Of a stretch of DNA of 35,435 bases, positions 22,736-29,907 are shown piece by piece (position 1 is the first letter of the stretch; each line of letters begins with the position of its first letter). Source of the stretch: Actinomadura sp. 7K507. GTDB taxonomy: Bacteria; Actinomycetota; Actinomycetes; Streptosporangiales; Streptosporangiaceae. Both the position numbers and the translations under genes were made by a program. The notes under the pieces were generated by a model. It searched no databases, was not told where the DNA came from, and was given only the letters and a program-made list of their open reading frames with translations. The stretch lies in the NCBI RefSeq assembly GCF_004348425.1, contig NZ_SMKK01000084.1, forward strand, positions 1 through 35,435, in the 5' to 3' direction.

Positions 22736-23752
22736 TCAGGCGGCGGCCTCGAAGAGCATGCGGGCGGTGTCGCGGCAGCGTGCGAGGGCTTCGCGGACGT
22801 AGCGCGGGGACGCGCCGGCCATCCCGCACGCGGGAGTGACCACGACCTGCTCGGCCATCCGGGCGGGCGGGAATCCGAGCCGCCGCCACAGCTCCCTCAC
22901 CGGTTCCGCGGTCGCCTGGAGGGACGGGAGGACGGCGTCGGTTCCGGGCACCGCGCCGAGCAGGAGGCCCGTCCCGGCGTCGATCGTCTCGCCCACGGCG
23001 TCCTCGTCGCGCTCCGGCACGCGGCGCAGGTCGACCGAGATCGCCTTCGCGCCCGCACCTCGCAGCAGGGCATAAGGGACGTTCCGGGCGCAGCAGTGCA
23101 CGACGGGGTACGCGGCGCCGTCCGCGCAGGCCGTCTCGATCACCGTCCGGAGCACGTCCTCGGCGACGGGCTCCTCGATCTCCCGCAGCCGCGAGAACCC
23201 GCTGGCGGTCGGGACCGTCCCGGCGAGCGCCGCGGGCAGCCCCGGCTCGTCCAGCTGCAGGACGATCTCCGCGGCGGGCAGGCGGCGCCTGACGTCGGCG
23301 ACGTGCGCGGCGGCGCCCTCGGCGAGCGAGGCGGCCAGGTCGCGGACGGCGCCCGGGTCCTTGAGCGCCCGGTCGCCGTGCTTCAACTCGATCGTGGCGG
23401 CCAGCGTCCACGGCCCGCACACCTGGATCTTGAACGGCCCGTCGTGGCCGCCCGCGGTCTCCTCCAAGGCGTCCAGGTCGCGGGCGAGGTGGTCGCGGGA
23501 GCGGAGCGTGTCGCGTCCCGGACGGTCGGAGAACCGCCAGCCGGACGGCTGGAGGTGCACCGGCATGTCGACCAGCAGCCCGGCCGTCCGGCCCGCCATG
23601 TCGGCGCCGGGCCCGCGCGCGGGCAGTTCCGGCAGATGCGGGAACCCGGGCAGCTCACCGAGGACGATCCGCAGCGCCTCCGCCGGGTCGCCGCCCGGAT
23701 AGGACCCGATCCCGGTCGCCGTCCCGGGCTCCCAGGGATAACTCGTCTTCAC
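22736..23752 (-). CDS. MetE-like (cobalamin-independent methionine synthase family) protein
   Basis: A 338-residue protein related to the C-terminal catalytic half of MetE and to the UROD/MetE-like superfamily. It begins with ATGIGSYPGGDPAEAL, the standard opening. FKIQVCGPWTLAATIEL and LQLDEPGLPAAL follow the barrel pattern. Zinc ligands appear as VVHCCA (His and Cys, near 219-221) and TPACGMAG (Cys, near 309). It lacks the N-terminal folate-binding repeat of full-length MetE (about 750 residues), so the methyl donor may differ. Core-MetE enzymes can take methyl groups from corrinoid proteins, but the specific donor here cannot be inferred. It is the third gene of the mnmA unit, 25 bases after the oxidoreductase and 51 bases before ligA. 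Confidence 0.82.
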   Translation of the reverse strand: MKTSYPWEPGTATGIGSYPGGDPAEALRIVLGELPGFPHLPELPARGPGADMAGRTAGLLVDMPVHLQPSGWRFSDRPGRDTLRSRDHLARDLDALEETAGGHDGPFKIQVCGPWTLAATIELKHGDRALKDPGAVRDLAASLAEGAAAHVADVRRRLPAAEIVLQLDEPGLPAALAGTVPTASGFSRLREIEEPVAEDVLRTVIETACADGAAYPVVHCCARNVPYALLRGAGAKAISVDLRRVPERDEDAVGETIDAGTGLLLGAVPGTDAVLPSLQATAEPVRELWRRLGFPPARMAEQVVVTPACGMAGASPRYVREALARCRDTARMLFEAAA

Positions 23753-23777
23753 ACCCGCGACCCTATCGGCGTGGTGA

Positions 23778-24596
23778 TCACTTCAGTTCCGCGAGCCGGT
23801 CCAGGTACTGGAGCGTGTCGCCCTCGGGCAGGGTCTTCAGGTTGAACAGGAGCTCGTCCACGCCGGCGGCCTCCAGCTGCTCGACGGCCCCGGCATCGCG
23901 CGGCACGCCGAAGACCGTCACCGGGAGCCGGCGTCCGGCCCGCTCGCGCAGCTCGGCGATCATCGCGCCGAGCTCGTCGGTGCCGCGCCCGTAGATCGGC
24001 ATCCAGCCGTCGCCGAACTCCACGACCCGGTCGAACGTCGTCGGGCCCGCGCCGCCGATCATGATGGGCGGGTGCGGGTCCTGGACGGGCTTCGGGTAGC
24101 AGAACACCGGGTCGAAGTCGACGAACTCCCCGTGGAACTCCGCCTCGTCCTTCGTCCACAGTTCCCTGACGGCCAGCACCCGTTCGCGCAGGAGCCGCAT
24201 CCTGGTCTTCGGGTCGGTGCCGTGGTTGCGCATCTCCTCCCGGTTCCAGCCCGCACCGACGCCGAGCACGGCCCGTCCGCCCGAGATCAGGTCGAGGGAG
24301 GCGACCTCCTTGGCCAGCAGGATCGGGTCCCGCTGGACGATCAGCGCGATGCCGGTTCCGACCCGCAGCCGCTCGGTCGCGGTCGCGGCGGCCGACAGCG
24401 CGACGAGCGGGTCGAGCGTCCGGTAGTACTGCCGCGGCAGTTCCGCCCCGCCCGGCCACGGCGACTCCCGCTTCACCGGGATGTGGGTGTGCTCGGCCAG
24501 GTACAGCGACGTGAACCCGCGCTCCTCCAGCGCCCGCCCCAGCGCCGCAGGCGCGATCCCGTCATCCGTCACGAACGTCGAAACACCGAACTGCAC
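23778..24596 (-). CDS. LLM-class F420-dependent oxidoreductase
   Basis: A 272-residue luciferase-like TIM-barrel protein of the type that uses coenzyme F420. Signature segments are GFTSLYLAEHTHIPV, ERLRVGTGIALIVQRDPILL, KEVASLDLISGGRAVLGVGAGW and PPIMIGGAGPTTFDRVVEFGDGW. The genuine F420 and substrate specificity cannot be told from these motifs; the family is very large in actinomycetes. The start is GTG 24596 because AGGAGG lies six bases upstream. It stands between mnmA (72-base gap) and the MetE-like gene on the same strand. Confidence 0.88.
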   Translation of the reverse strand: MQFGVSTFVTDDGIAPAALGRALEERGFTSLYLAEHTHIPVKRESPWPGGAELPRQYYRTLDPLVALSAAATATERLRVGTGIALIVQRDPILLAKEVASLDLISGGRAVLGVGAGWNREEMRNHGTDPKTRMRLLRERVLAVRELWTKDEAEFHGEFVDFDPVFCYPKPVQDPHPPIMIGGAGPTTFDRVVEFGDGWMPIYGRGTDELGAMIAELRERAGRRLPVTVFGVPRDAGAVEQLEAAGVDELLFNLKTLPEGDTLQYLDRLAELK

Positions 24597-24646
24597 GGCA
24601 CGCCTCCTATAGATCGCCTACGCGACCCTAAGCCACCCGCGCCCGG

Positions 24647-24673
24647 CCTGATTCCCGGGGCACGGGGATCAGG
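24647..24673 (-). terminator. hairpin at the 3' end of mnmA
   Basis: CCTGATTCCC (24647-24656) and GGGGATCAGG (24664-24673) pair with one mismatch around a 7-base loop and overlap the mnmA stop codon at 24669-24671. It could reduce read-through to the next gene or protect the transcript end. Confidence 0.45.
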
Positions 24674-25760
24674 CGGGGACCTGGGCGGTGTCGGCGATGG
24701 TCGACGAGGCCAGCACTCGGTCTCCGTCGTAGAGGACGGCGGCCTGGCCTGGGGCGACGCCGCGGGCGGGCGTGGACAGGCGGATGCGCAGTTCGCCGCC
24801 GTCCCGCTCGACCGTGCAGGAGTACACCTCGCCGTGCGCGCGGAGCTGCACGTCGCAGCCGAACGGGCCGTCGCGGGGCTCGCTCAGCCACACCGGGCGC
24901 TCACCGGTGATCTCGTGGACGTCCAGCGACTCGCGCGGCCCCACGGTCACCGTGTTGTTCACCGGGGAGATGTCCAGGACGTAGCGGGGACGCCCGTCGG
25001 GAGCCGGGGTGCCGATGCGGAGGCCCTTGCGCTGGCCGATCGTGTAACCGTAGGCGCCCTCGTGCTCGCCGACCTCGTTGCCGTCGGTGTCGACGATCGG
25101 GCCGGGCGCCGAGCCGAGCCGCTCCGCCAGGAAGCCCCGGGTGTCGCCGTCGGCGATGAAGCAGATGTCATGGCTGTCGGGCTTGTCGGCCACCTGGAGG
25201 CCGCGCCGCTCCGCCTCCCGCCGGATGTCGGCCTTGGACGTGTCGCCAAGCGGGAACAGGGCGTGCTCCAGCTGCTCGGGCGTGCACACGGCCAGCACGT
25301 ACGACTGGTCCTTGCCCTCGTCGACGCCGCGCCGCAGGACGGGGGCCGCGTGGGAAACGTCCAGCCGGGCGTAGTGCCCGGTGCAGACGGCGTCGAAGCC
25401 GAGCGCCATCGCGCGGTCCAGCAGCGCCTCGAACTTGATCTTCTCGTTGCAGCGCAGGCACGGGTTCGGGGTGCGGCCCGCGGCGTACTCGCTGACGAAG
25501 TCCTCCACCACGTCCCGGTGGAAGCGCTCGGCCAGATCCCACACGTAGAACGGGATGCCGATCACGTCGGCGGCGCGGCGCGCGTCCCGGGAGTCCTCCA
25601 GGGTGCAGCAGCCGCGCGCCCCCGTCCGGTAGGACTGGGGGTTGCTGGACAGGGCCATGTGGACGCCGGTGACGTCGTGCCCCGCCTCGGCGGCGCGGGC
25701 GGCGGCCACGGCGGAGTCGACGCCGCCGGACATGGCGGCGAGTACGCGCAGCGAAGTCAT
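24669..25760 (-). CDS. mnmA: tRNA-specific 2-thiouridylase
   Basis: Adds sulfur to uridine-34 of Lys, Glu and Gln tRNAs, using ATP to activate the base. The 363-residue product has the PP-loop SGGVDSAVAA (11-20). The two catalytic cysteines are Cys101 in NPCLRCNEKIKF and Cys200 in DSHDICFI. GHYAR (128-132), DQSYVL and GYTIGQRKGL are also characteristic. The C-terminal beta-barrel ends near GQAAVLYDGDRVL. ATG 25760 is preceded by GAAGGA. The cysteine desulfurase about 2 kb upstream on the same strand is a likely sulfur source. Confidence 0.97.
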   Translation of the reverse strand: MTSLRVLAAMSGGVDSAVAAARAAEAGHDVTGVHMALSSNPQSYRTGARGCCTLEDSRDARRAADVIGIPFYVWDLAERFHRDVVEDFVSEYAAGRTPNPCLRCNEKIKFEALLDRAMALGFDAVCTGHYARLDVSHAAPVLRRGVDEGKDQSYVLAVCTPEQLEHALFPLGDTSKADIRREAERRGLQVADKPDSHDICFIADGDTRGFLAERLGSAPGPIVDTDGNEVGEHEGAYGYTIGQRKGLRIGTPAPDGRPRYVLDISPVNNTVTVGPRESLDVHEITGERPVWLSEPRDGPFGCDVQLRAHGEVYSCTVERDGGELRIRLSTPARGVAPGQAAVLYDGDRVLASSTIADTAQVPA

Positions 25761-25827
25761 AGTCCTTCGAGGGTACGCGGCGTGGCCCGGTCCCTCGTTG
25801 TCATTTGCGCGTACGATTGGGGCCGCT

Positions 25828-26907
25828 ATGGGAATCTTCCGTCGTCCGCGCGAGACGTCACTCGTAACGCCGCCCGCGATCAGCGAGTTCTGGGAGTGGT
25901 GGGCGCAGGCCCGCCCGACGATCGAGGCCTCGCTGTCGGCCGGGCCCGACCAGGCCGAGCCCGAGACGCCCGGCGAGGGCCTGTCCGCCGAGGCGATCGA
26001 GGAGCTGTCGCGCCGCGTCCACAAGATCCACTCCGGGCTGCAGTGGGAGATCGGCGGCACCGACGACCGGTCGCCGTCGCTCACCGTGACCGGCGGCGGC
26101 GACCCCGAGCTGCGCGGGCTGACCGAACGCTGGGCGCGCTCCGCGCCCGCCACCAAGAGCGCGGCCGGCGGGTGGAGCTTCCATCCCGCGCGCCAGCCCG
26201 ACGCCGAGATGCTCACCCAGGACCTCGTCCTCGGCGACCACGAGTTCGACCTGGAGTACGTCCGCCTCGGCATGCGCGCCGACACCGACCGGGCCCGCGT
26301 GCATGTCAGCGCCTACCACCCCGACTTCCTGTTCGTGGCCGAGGAGCAGCAGCTCCAGGTGGCGCTGAACGTCCTGCACTGGGCCCTGGGCGAGGACGAC
26401 GTCGCCCGCTGGGTCGGCGAGATCTCCATCGCGACCGAGGCGCCGATCGACTCGCTGCCGCCGTCGATGCTGGCCGCGGTGGTCGAGCAGATCGCCGAGC
26501 CGTTCACCGAGCCCGCCTGGCTCACCGGTGAGGGCCGCACGCCGCGCGGCCACCCCGCCCGCCTCGGCGCCCGGTTCCCGCTGCACCGCCAGGACTACCC
26601 ACTCTGCGACCTGCACGTGGCGATCACCGTCCCGTACGCCAACAGCAACCCCGACCGGCTCCCCGTCGAGCCGTCGTCGGGCGCGCTGCGCGCCTTCGAG
26701 AAGAAGCTCACCAAGCTCGGTGAGCGCGCGGTGCTCGCCGTCCGCGAGACCGGCGACGGACTGCGCGTCTTCCACCTCTACGCCGACCCCGACTCGGGGG
26801 TCATCTCCGAGCTCGACCAGCTCGCCGCCGGCTGGCCGGAGGGCAAGGCCAAGGTCGCCTCCACCAACGACCCCGGCTGGCGTGCCCTGAGCCCCTACCA
26901 GCCCTGA
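25828..26907 (+). CDS. conserved actinobacterial protein of unknown function
   Basis: A 359-residue soluble protein beginning MGIFRRPRETSLVTPPAISE. The N-terminal half has ISEFWEWWAQARPTIEASL and IHSGLQWEIGG, then W.FHPARQPDAEML. A middle segment reads HPDFLFVAEEQQLQVALNVL and ALGEDDVARWVGEI. The end (AVLAVRETGDGLRVFHLYAD) resembles proteins annotated with DUF695, but I cannot confirm that family. No signal peptide or membrane segment is visible. It is divergent from mnmA (67-base gap), an arrangement I believe recurs in streptomycetes. The ATG at 25828 has only a weak GGGG upstream. Confidence 0.75.
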   Translation: MGIFRRPRETSLVTPPAISEFWEWWAQARPTIEASLSAGPDQAEPETPGEGLSAEAIEELSRRVHKIHSGLQWEIGGTDDRSPSLTVTGGGDPELRGLTERWARSAPATKSAAGGWSFHPARQPDAEMLTQDLVLGDHEFDLEYVRLGMRADTDRARVHVSAYHPDFLFVAEEQQLQVALNVLHWALGEDDVARWVGEISIATEAPIDSLPPSMLAAVVEQIAEPFTEPAWLTGEGRTPRGHPARLGARFPLHRQDYPLCDLHVAITVPYANSNPDRLPVEPSSGALRAFEKKLTKLGERAVLAVRETGDGLRVFHLYADPDSGVISELDQLAAGWPEGKAKVASTNDPGWRALSPYQP

Positions 26908-26936
26908 CGCGCCGCGGCCTTACCGGCCGCGGCGCG
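26908..26936. terminator. bidirectional terminator
   Basis: CGCGCCGCGGCC (26908-26919) and GGCCGCGGCGCG (26925-26936) are perfect 12-bp arms around TTACC. They begin at the base after one stop codon and end eight bases before the convergent stop at 26945. Confidence 0.85.
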
Positions 26937-26944
26937 ATGCGGCC

Positions 26945-27784
26945 CTACCAGCCTTGGCGCGACGCGTCGACCTTGCGCCAGCGCGCCTCGCAGAACGAGT
27001 AGAGGCCGAAGATCAGCAGGCCCGCGGCCACGGCGACCAGGCCCCAGGCCCCGGCGGGCGTGGCGGCGAACTCGCGGAGCGTCCCGTCCAGCCCGTTGGC
27101 CTTGTCCGGCTGGAAGGTGAGGGCGGCGTAGGCGAAGAACGCGCCGGCGCCGACACCGATGAGGCCGCGGGCGGTGTGCCCGACGATGCCGAAGGGCTGC
27201 ACGAAGCGGCGCGCGGCGGCGCCCATCCGGCCGGTGTCGAGCTCGTCCAGGAATGCCCGGCGGACCGCGTTCACGACCACTACCGCGCCCCACACGAGGA
27301 AGCCCGCCGCGACGGCCAGGACGAGCCAGCGGCCGCCTGGCTCGGCCATCGCGCGCGCGGTGAGCGTCCTGGACCGCTGGTCGCTCGACGTGCCCTGGTA
27401 CCCGAGCAGGAACCCGAGGGTCGCCGCGAAACCCGCCGTGTACATGAGGCCCCGGGCGGCCGAGGCCAGCCGCTCCTTGGGCTTGTCGCCGTCCGGTACG
27501 GGGCGCCCGTACAGGACCTCCGCGAGCTGCCAGAGGACGAGCGCGGCGAAACCGGCCGCCATGAGCCACAGGGCGACCGCGCCGCCGGGTCTGTCCGCGA
27601 CGATCTGGAGGGCGCCTTCCCGTTCGGCCTGCCCGCCTCCGCCGAACCCGATCTGGAGCGCCAGCCAGCCGACGAGCAGGTAGATGAGGCCGCGGGCGAC
27701 CAGGCCCACGCGGGACATGTGGTGGAACCACGGGTGTCCCGCGGCCTTGCGTGCCGCCTGTTTCACTCCGCCGTCCGTCGTCAT
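26945..27784 (-). CDS. DUF1206 membrane protein
   Basis: A 279-residue integral membrane protein made of three two-helix repeats, each opening with an ARG-L motif: ARGLIYLLVGWLALQIGF, ARGLMYTAGFAATLGFLLG and ARGLIGVGAGAFFAYAAL. This is the DUF1206 architecture. The N-terminus (about 1-28) and the loops between repeats are cytosol-like and basic. Function is unknown. The ATG at 27784 follows GGAAGG. It lies 59 bases downstream of the cysteine desulfurase on the same strand and could share its transcript. Confidence 0.9.
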   Translation of the reverse strand: MTTDGGVKQAARKAAGHPWFHHMSRVGLVARGLIYLLVGWLALQIGFGGGGQAEREGALQIVADRPGGAVALWLMAAGFAALVLWQLAEVLYGRPVPDGDKPKERLASAARGLMYTAGFAATLGFLLGYQGTSSDQRSRTLTARAMAEPGGRWLVLAVAAGFLVWGAVVVVNAVRRAFLDELDTGRMGAAARRFVQPFGIVGHTARGLIGVGAGAFFAYAALTFQPDKANGLDGTLREFAATPAGAWGLVAVAAGLLIFGLYSFCEARWRKVDASRQGW

Positions 27785-27843
27785 CGCACCGCCTTCCAGG
27801 AGACGGCAACGCCGTCCCCCGTCAACGGAAGGTCAAACGCGGG

Positions 27844-29022
27844 TCAGGCGAGCCCCGCGCGGCGGGCGCGCTCCACGACGGGGCCGATGGCGTCGGCGAG
27901 GGCCTTCACGTCGGCCTCGGTGGAGGTGTGGCCGAGCGTGAACCGCAGGGAGCCGCGGGCGCGTTCGGCGCCGGTGCCCATCGCCGTCAGGACGTGGCTG
28001 GGCTGGGAGACGCCTGCGGAGCAGGCCGAGCCGGTGGAGCAGGCGATGCCGTGCGCGTCCAGCAGCATGAGCAGGGCGTCGCCCTCGCAGCCGGGGAAGG
28101 AGAAGTGCGCGTTGCCGGGGAGGCGGTCGACGGGGTCGCCGTTCAGGATCGCGTCGGGCACGGCGGCCTGGACGCCGCCGATCAGGCGGTCGCGCAGTTC
28201 GGTGAGGCGGCGCGCCTCGGCGTCCCGGTGCGCGACCGTGGCCTGGACTGCGGCGGCGAACCCGGCGATGGCGGGGGTGTCCAGGGTCCCGGAGCGGACC
28301 TCGCGCTCCTGGCCGCCGCCGTGCAGCAGCGGGACCGGGTCGAGGAAGACGGGTTCCTTGGGCTTGGCCAGCAGCAGGGCGCCCACCCCGAGCGGGCCGC
28401 CGAGCTTGTGGCCGGTGATGGTGAGCGCCTGCGCGCCGCTCGCCGCGAACCCGACGGGCAGCGTCCCGGCGGCCTGGACGGCGTCGGTGTGCAGAGGGAC
28501 GCCGTGCTCGCGGGCGACGGCGGCGAGGCCGGCGACGGGCTGGACGGTACCGACCTCGTTGTTGGCCCACATCACGGTCGCCAGGGCGACGTCGTCCCCC
28601 GAGCCCAGCGCTTCGCGCAGCGCCTCCGGCTGGACGCGGCCCTGCCCGTCCACGGGGATCCAGTCGACCTGAGCGCCCTCGTGGTCGGCGAGCCACTGCG
28701 CGGTGTCCAGGACGGCGTGGTGCTCGACGGCGCCGGCCAGGACGCGGGTGCGGGCCGGGTCGGCGGCGCGGCGGGCCCAGTAGAGGCCCTTGACGGCGAG
28801 GTTGTCGGCCTCGGTGCCGCCGGAGGTGAACACGATCTCGCTCGGCCGGGCGTCGAACGCCTCGGCGATGATCTCGCGGGACTCCTCGACGACCCGGCGG
28901 GCGCGCCGCCCCACCGCGTGCAGCGACGACGGGTTCCCGAGCTCGCGCAGCTCCACCGTCATCGCCTCGATGGCCTCGGGCAGCATCGGGGTCGTCGCTG
29001 CATGGTCGAGGTAGGTCACCAC
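27844..29022 (-). CDS. cysteine desulfurase (NifS/IscS family)
   Basis: PLP enzyme that takes sulfur from cysteine for tRNA thiolation or iron-sulfur clusters. From GTG 29022 it has 392 residues, opening VTYLDHAATTPMLPEAIEAM. Hallmarks are FTSGGTEADNLAV, EHHAVLD, MWANNEVGTVQP, HTDAVQAAG, the PLP lysine in ITGHKLGGPLGVG (Lys206) and the active-site Cys334 in STGSACSAG. The start is uncertain: GTG codons at 29040, 29022 and 29019 are possible and none has a good ribosome site. A GATACT hexamer at 29032-29037 would suit a leaderless message from 29022 or 29019. MnmA nearby is a likely sulfur acceptor. Confidence 0.93.
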   Translation of the reverse strand: MVTYLDHAATTPMLPEAIEAMTVELRELGNPSSLHAVGRRARRVVEESREIIAEAFDARPSEIVFTSGGTEADNLAVKGLYWARRAADPARTRVLAGAVEHHAVLDTAQWLADHEGAQVDWIPVDGQGRVQPEALREALGSGDDVALATVMWANNEVGTVQPVAGLAAVAREHGVPLHTDAVQAAGTLPVGFAASGAQALTITGHKLGGPLGVGALLLAKPKEPVFLDPVPLLHGGGQEREVRSGTLDTPAIAGFAAAVQATVAHRDAEARRLTELRDRLIGGVQAAVPDAILNGDPVDRLPGNAHFSFPGCEGDALLMLLDAHGIACSTGSACSAGVSQPSHVLTAMGTGAERARGSLRFTLGHTSTEADVKALADAIGPVVERARRAGLA

Positions 29023-29062
29023 GGGGTCAACAGTATCCACGCCGCTGGTGTTCCCCGCCGGT

Positions 29063-29141
29063 GGCCGGGCTCTTGCGGGCGGCCGGGCTCTTGCGGGCGG
29101 CCGGGTTCTTGCGGGCGGCCGGGTTCTTGCGGGCGGCCGGG
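29063..29141. repeat. 18-bp minisatellite, four copies plus a partial fifth
   Basis: GGCCGGGCTCTTGCGGGC occurs at 29063-29080 and 29081-29098. GGCCGGGTTCTTGCGGGC, with one C-to-T change, follows at 29099-29116 and 29117-29134, then GGCCGGG at 29135-29141. The array fills the gap between the divergent cysteine desulfurase and TetR genes. The unit is a multiple of three, so both strands stay open, but no start site supports translation. Confidence 0.9.
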
Positions 29142-29164
29142 GAATGGCCGGGACGGGGCCGTGG

Positions 29165-29194
29165 TTGGGATCTATACCGTCCAGCCGGTACAGT
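29165..29194 (+). promoter_or_regulatory. tetR promoter with operator in the spacer
   Basis: TTGGGA (29165-29170) and TACAGT (29189-29194) make a plausible -35/-10 pair with an 18-base spacer. The inverted repeat TACCG/CGGTA (29175-29179, 29186-29190) lies between and over them, where a bound TetR dimer would block polymerase. Transcription would start close to the ATG at 29204, giving an almost leaderless message. Confidence 0.55.
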
Positions 29195-29203
29195 AAAACG
29201 GTC

Positions 29204-29737
29204 ATGATGAAGGAAGCCCTCTTGGACGCCGCCGAAGCCGTCCTCTCGGAGCAGGGGACGCAGGCGCTGACGCTCAACGCGGTCGCGGACCGCGCCGGCG
29301 TCAGCAAGGGAGGGCTGCTCTACCACTTCCCCACCAAGGAGGCGCTCGTCCGGGCGATGGTGGCGCGGGTCATCGAGGAGTTCGACGACCTGATCGCCTC
29401 CTACATCGGCTCCTACGAGGACGGCACGCCGGGCTCCTACACCCGGGCCTACGTCGAGGCCACGTTCGAGATCCTCACCGGCGAGGCCCGCGCCTACCGG
29501 CGATGGTCGGCCATCACGGCCGCCGCGGCGGACCCGGAGCAGGCCGAGCCGCTGAACGAGGCGATGCGGCGCTGGCACGGCCGCTCCCCGGCGGACGACC
29601 CCGACCCGGGCACGGCGATGGTGGTCCGGCTGGCGGCCGAGGGCCTCTGGGAAGTGGTGAGCCATGACTCCGCGATCTACGACGCGGACCAGCTCGAAGC
29701 GCTGAGGCGGCGGCTCCTGGATCTCCTGGAGCGATAA
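29204..29737 (+). CDS. TetR-family transcriptional regulator
   Basis: A 177-residue repressor. The N-terminal helix-turn-helix is clear: ALLDAAEAVLSEQGTQALTL followed by NAVADRAGVSKGGLLYHFPT, then KEALVRAMV. The C-terminal ligand domain (about 55-177) is Ala/Glu-rich and helical and contains EARAYRRWSAI. Two ATG codons, 29204 and 29207, are possible; I use the first. A palindrome 14 bases upstream suggests autoregulation. The MFS transporter 170 bases downstream is the most likely target, as in many TetR-transporter pairs. The ligand is unknown. Confidence 0.9.
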   Translation: MMKEALLDAAEAVLSEQGTQALTLNAVADRAGVSKGGLLYHFPTKEALVRAMVARVIEEFDDLIASYIGSYEDGTPGSYTRAYVEATFEILTGEARAYRRWSAITAAAADPEQAEPLNEAMRRWHGRSPADDPDPGTAMVVRLAAEGLWEVVSHDSAIYDADQLEALRRRLLDLLER

Positions 29738-29770
29738 CCCCCGGGGCGCCGCCCGCCCCGCCGAACCACC

Positions 29771-29804
29771 CGACCGCTCCGCCCTAGAGGGCCTGGAGCG
29801 GTCG
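29771..29804. terminator. hairpin between tetR and the MFS gene
   Basis: CGACCGCTCC (29771-29780) and GGAGCGGTCG (29795-29804) are perfect 10-bp arms. An inner GCCC/GGGC stem (29781-29784, 29789-29792) lengthens the hairpin. It starts 34 bases past the tetR stop. Confidence 0.65.
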
Positions 29805-29810
29805 TTCATG

Positions 29811-29872
29811 CGACACCACCGTCACACCGCGACACCACCGTCCGCCGACACCACCGTCCGCCGACACCACCG
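29811..29872. repeat. degenerate 16-bp tandem repeat upstream of the MFS gene
   Basis: CGACACCACCGTCCGC is exact at 29830-29845 and 29846-29861. A diverged copy starts at 29811 and a partial one at 29862. The array is 36 bases before the MFS start, between the hairpin at 29771-29804 and the ribosome site. Confidence 0.7.
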
Positions 29873-29907
29873 GGCCGTGGCCCGCCGAGCCGAGAAAGAG
29901 GTGAACC

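Noticed and set aside
20855..23845. 996-codon plus-strand open frame opposite ligA and the MetE-like gene
   Set aside because: It spans two unrelated real genes and their gap, as only a chance antisense frame would.
29048..29203. N-terminal extension of the TetR protein through the minisatellite
   Set aside because: The extension is pure repeat translation and passes through the promoter and operator; the helix-turn-helix domain begins just after ATG 29204.
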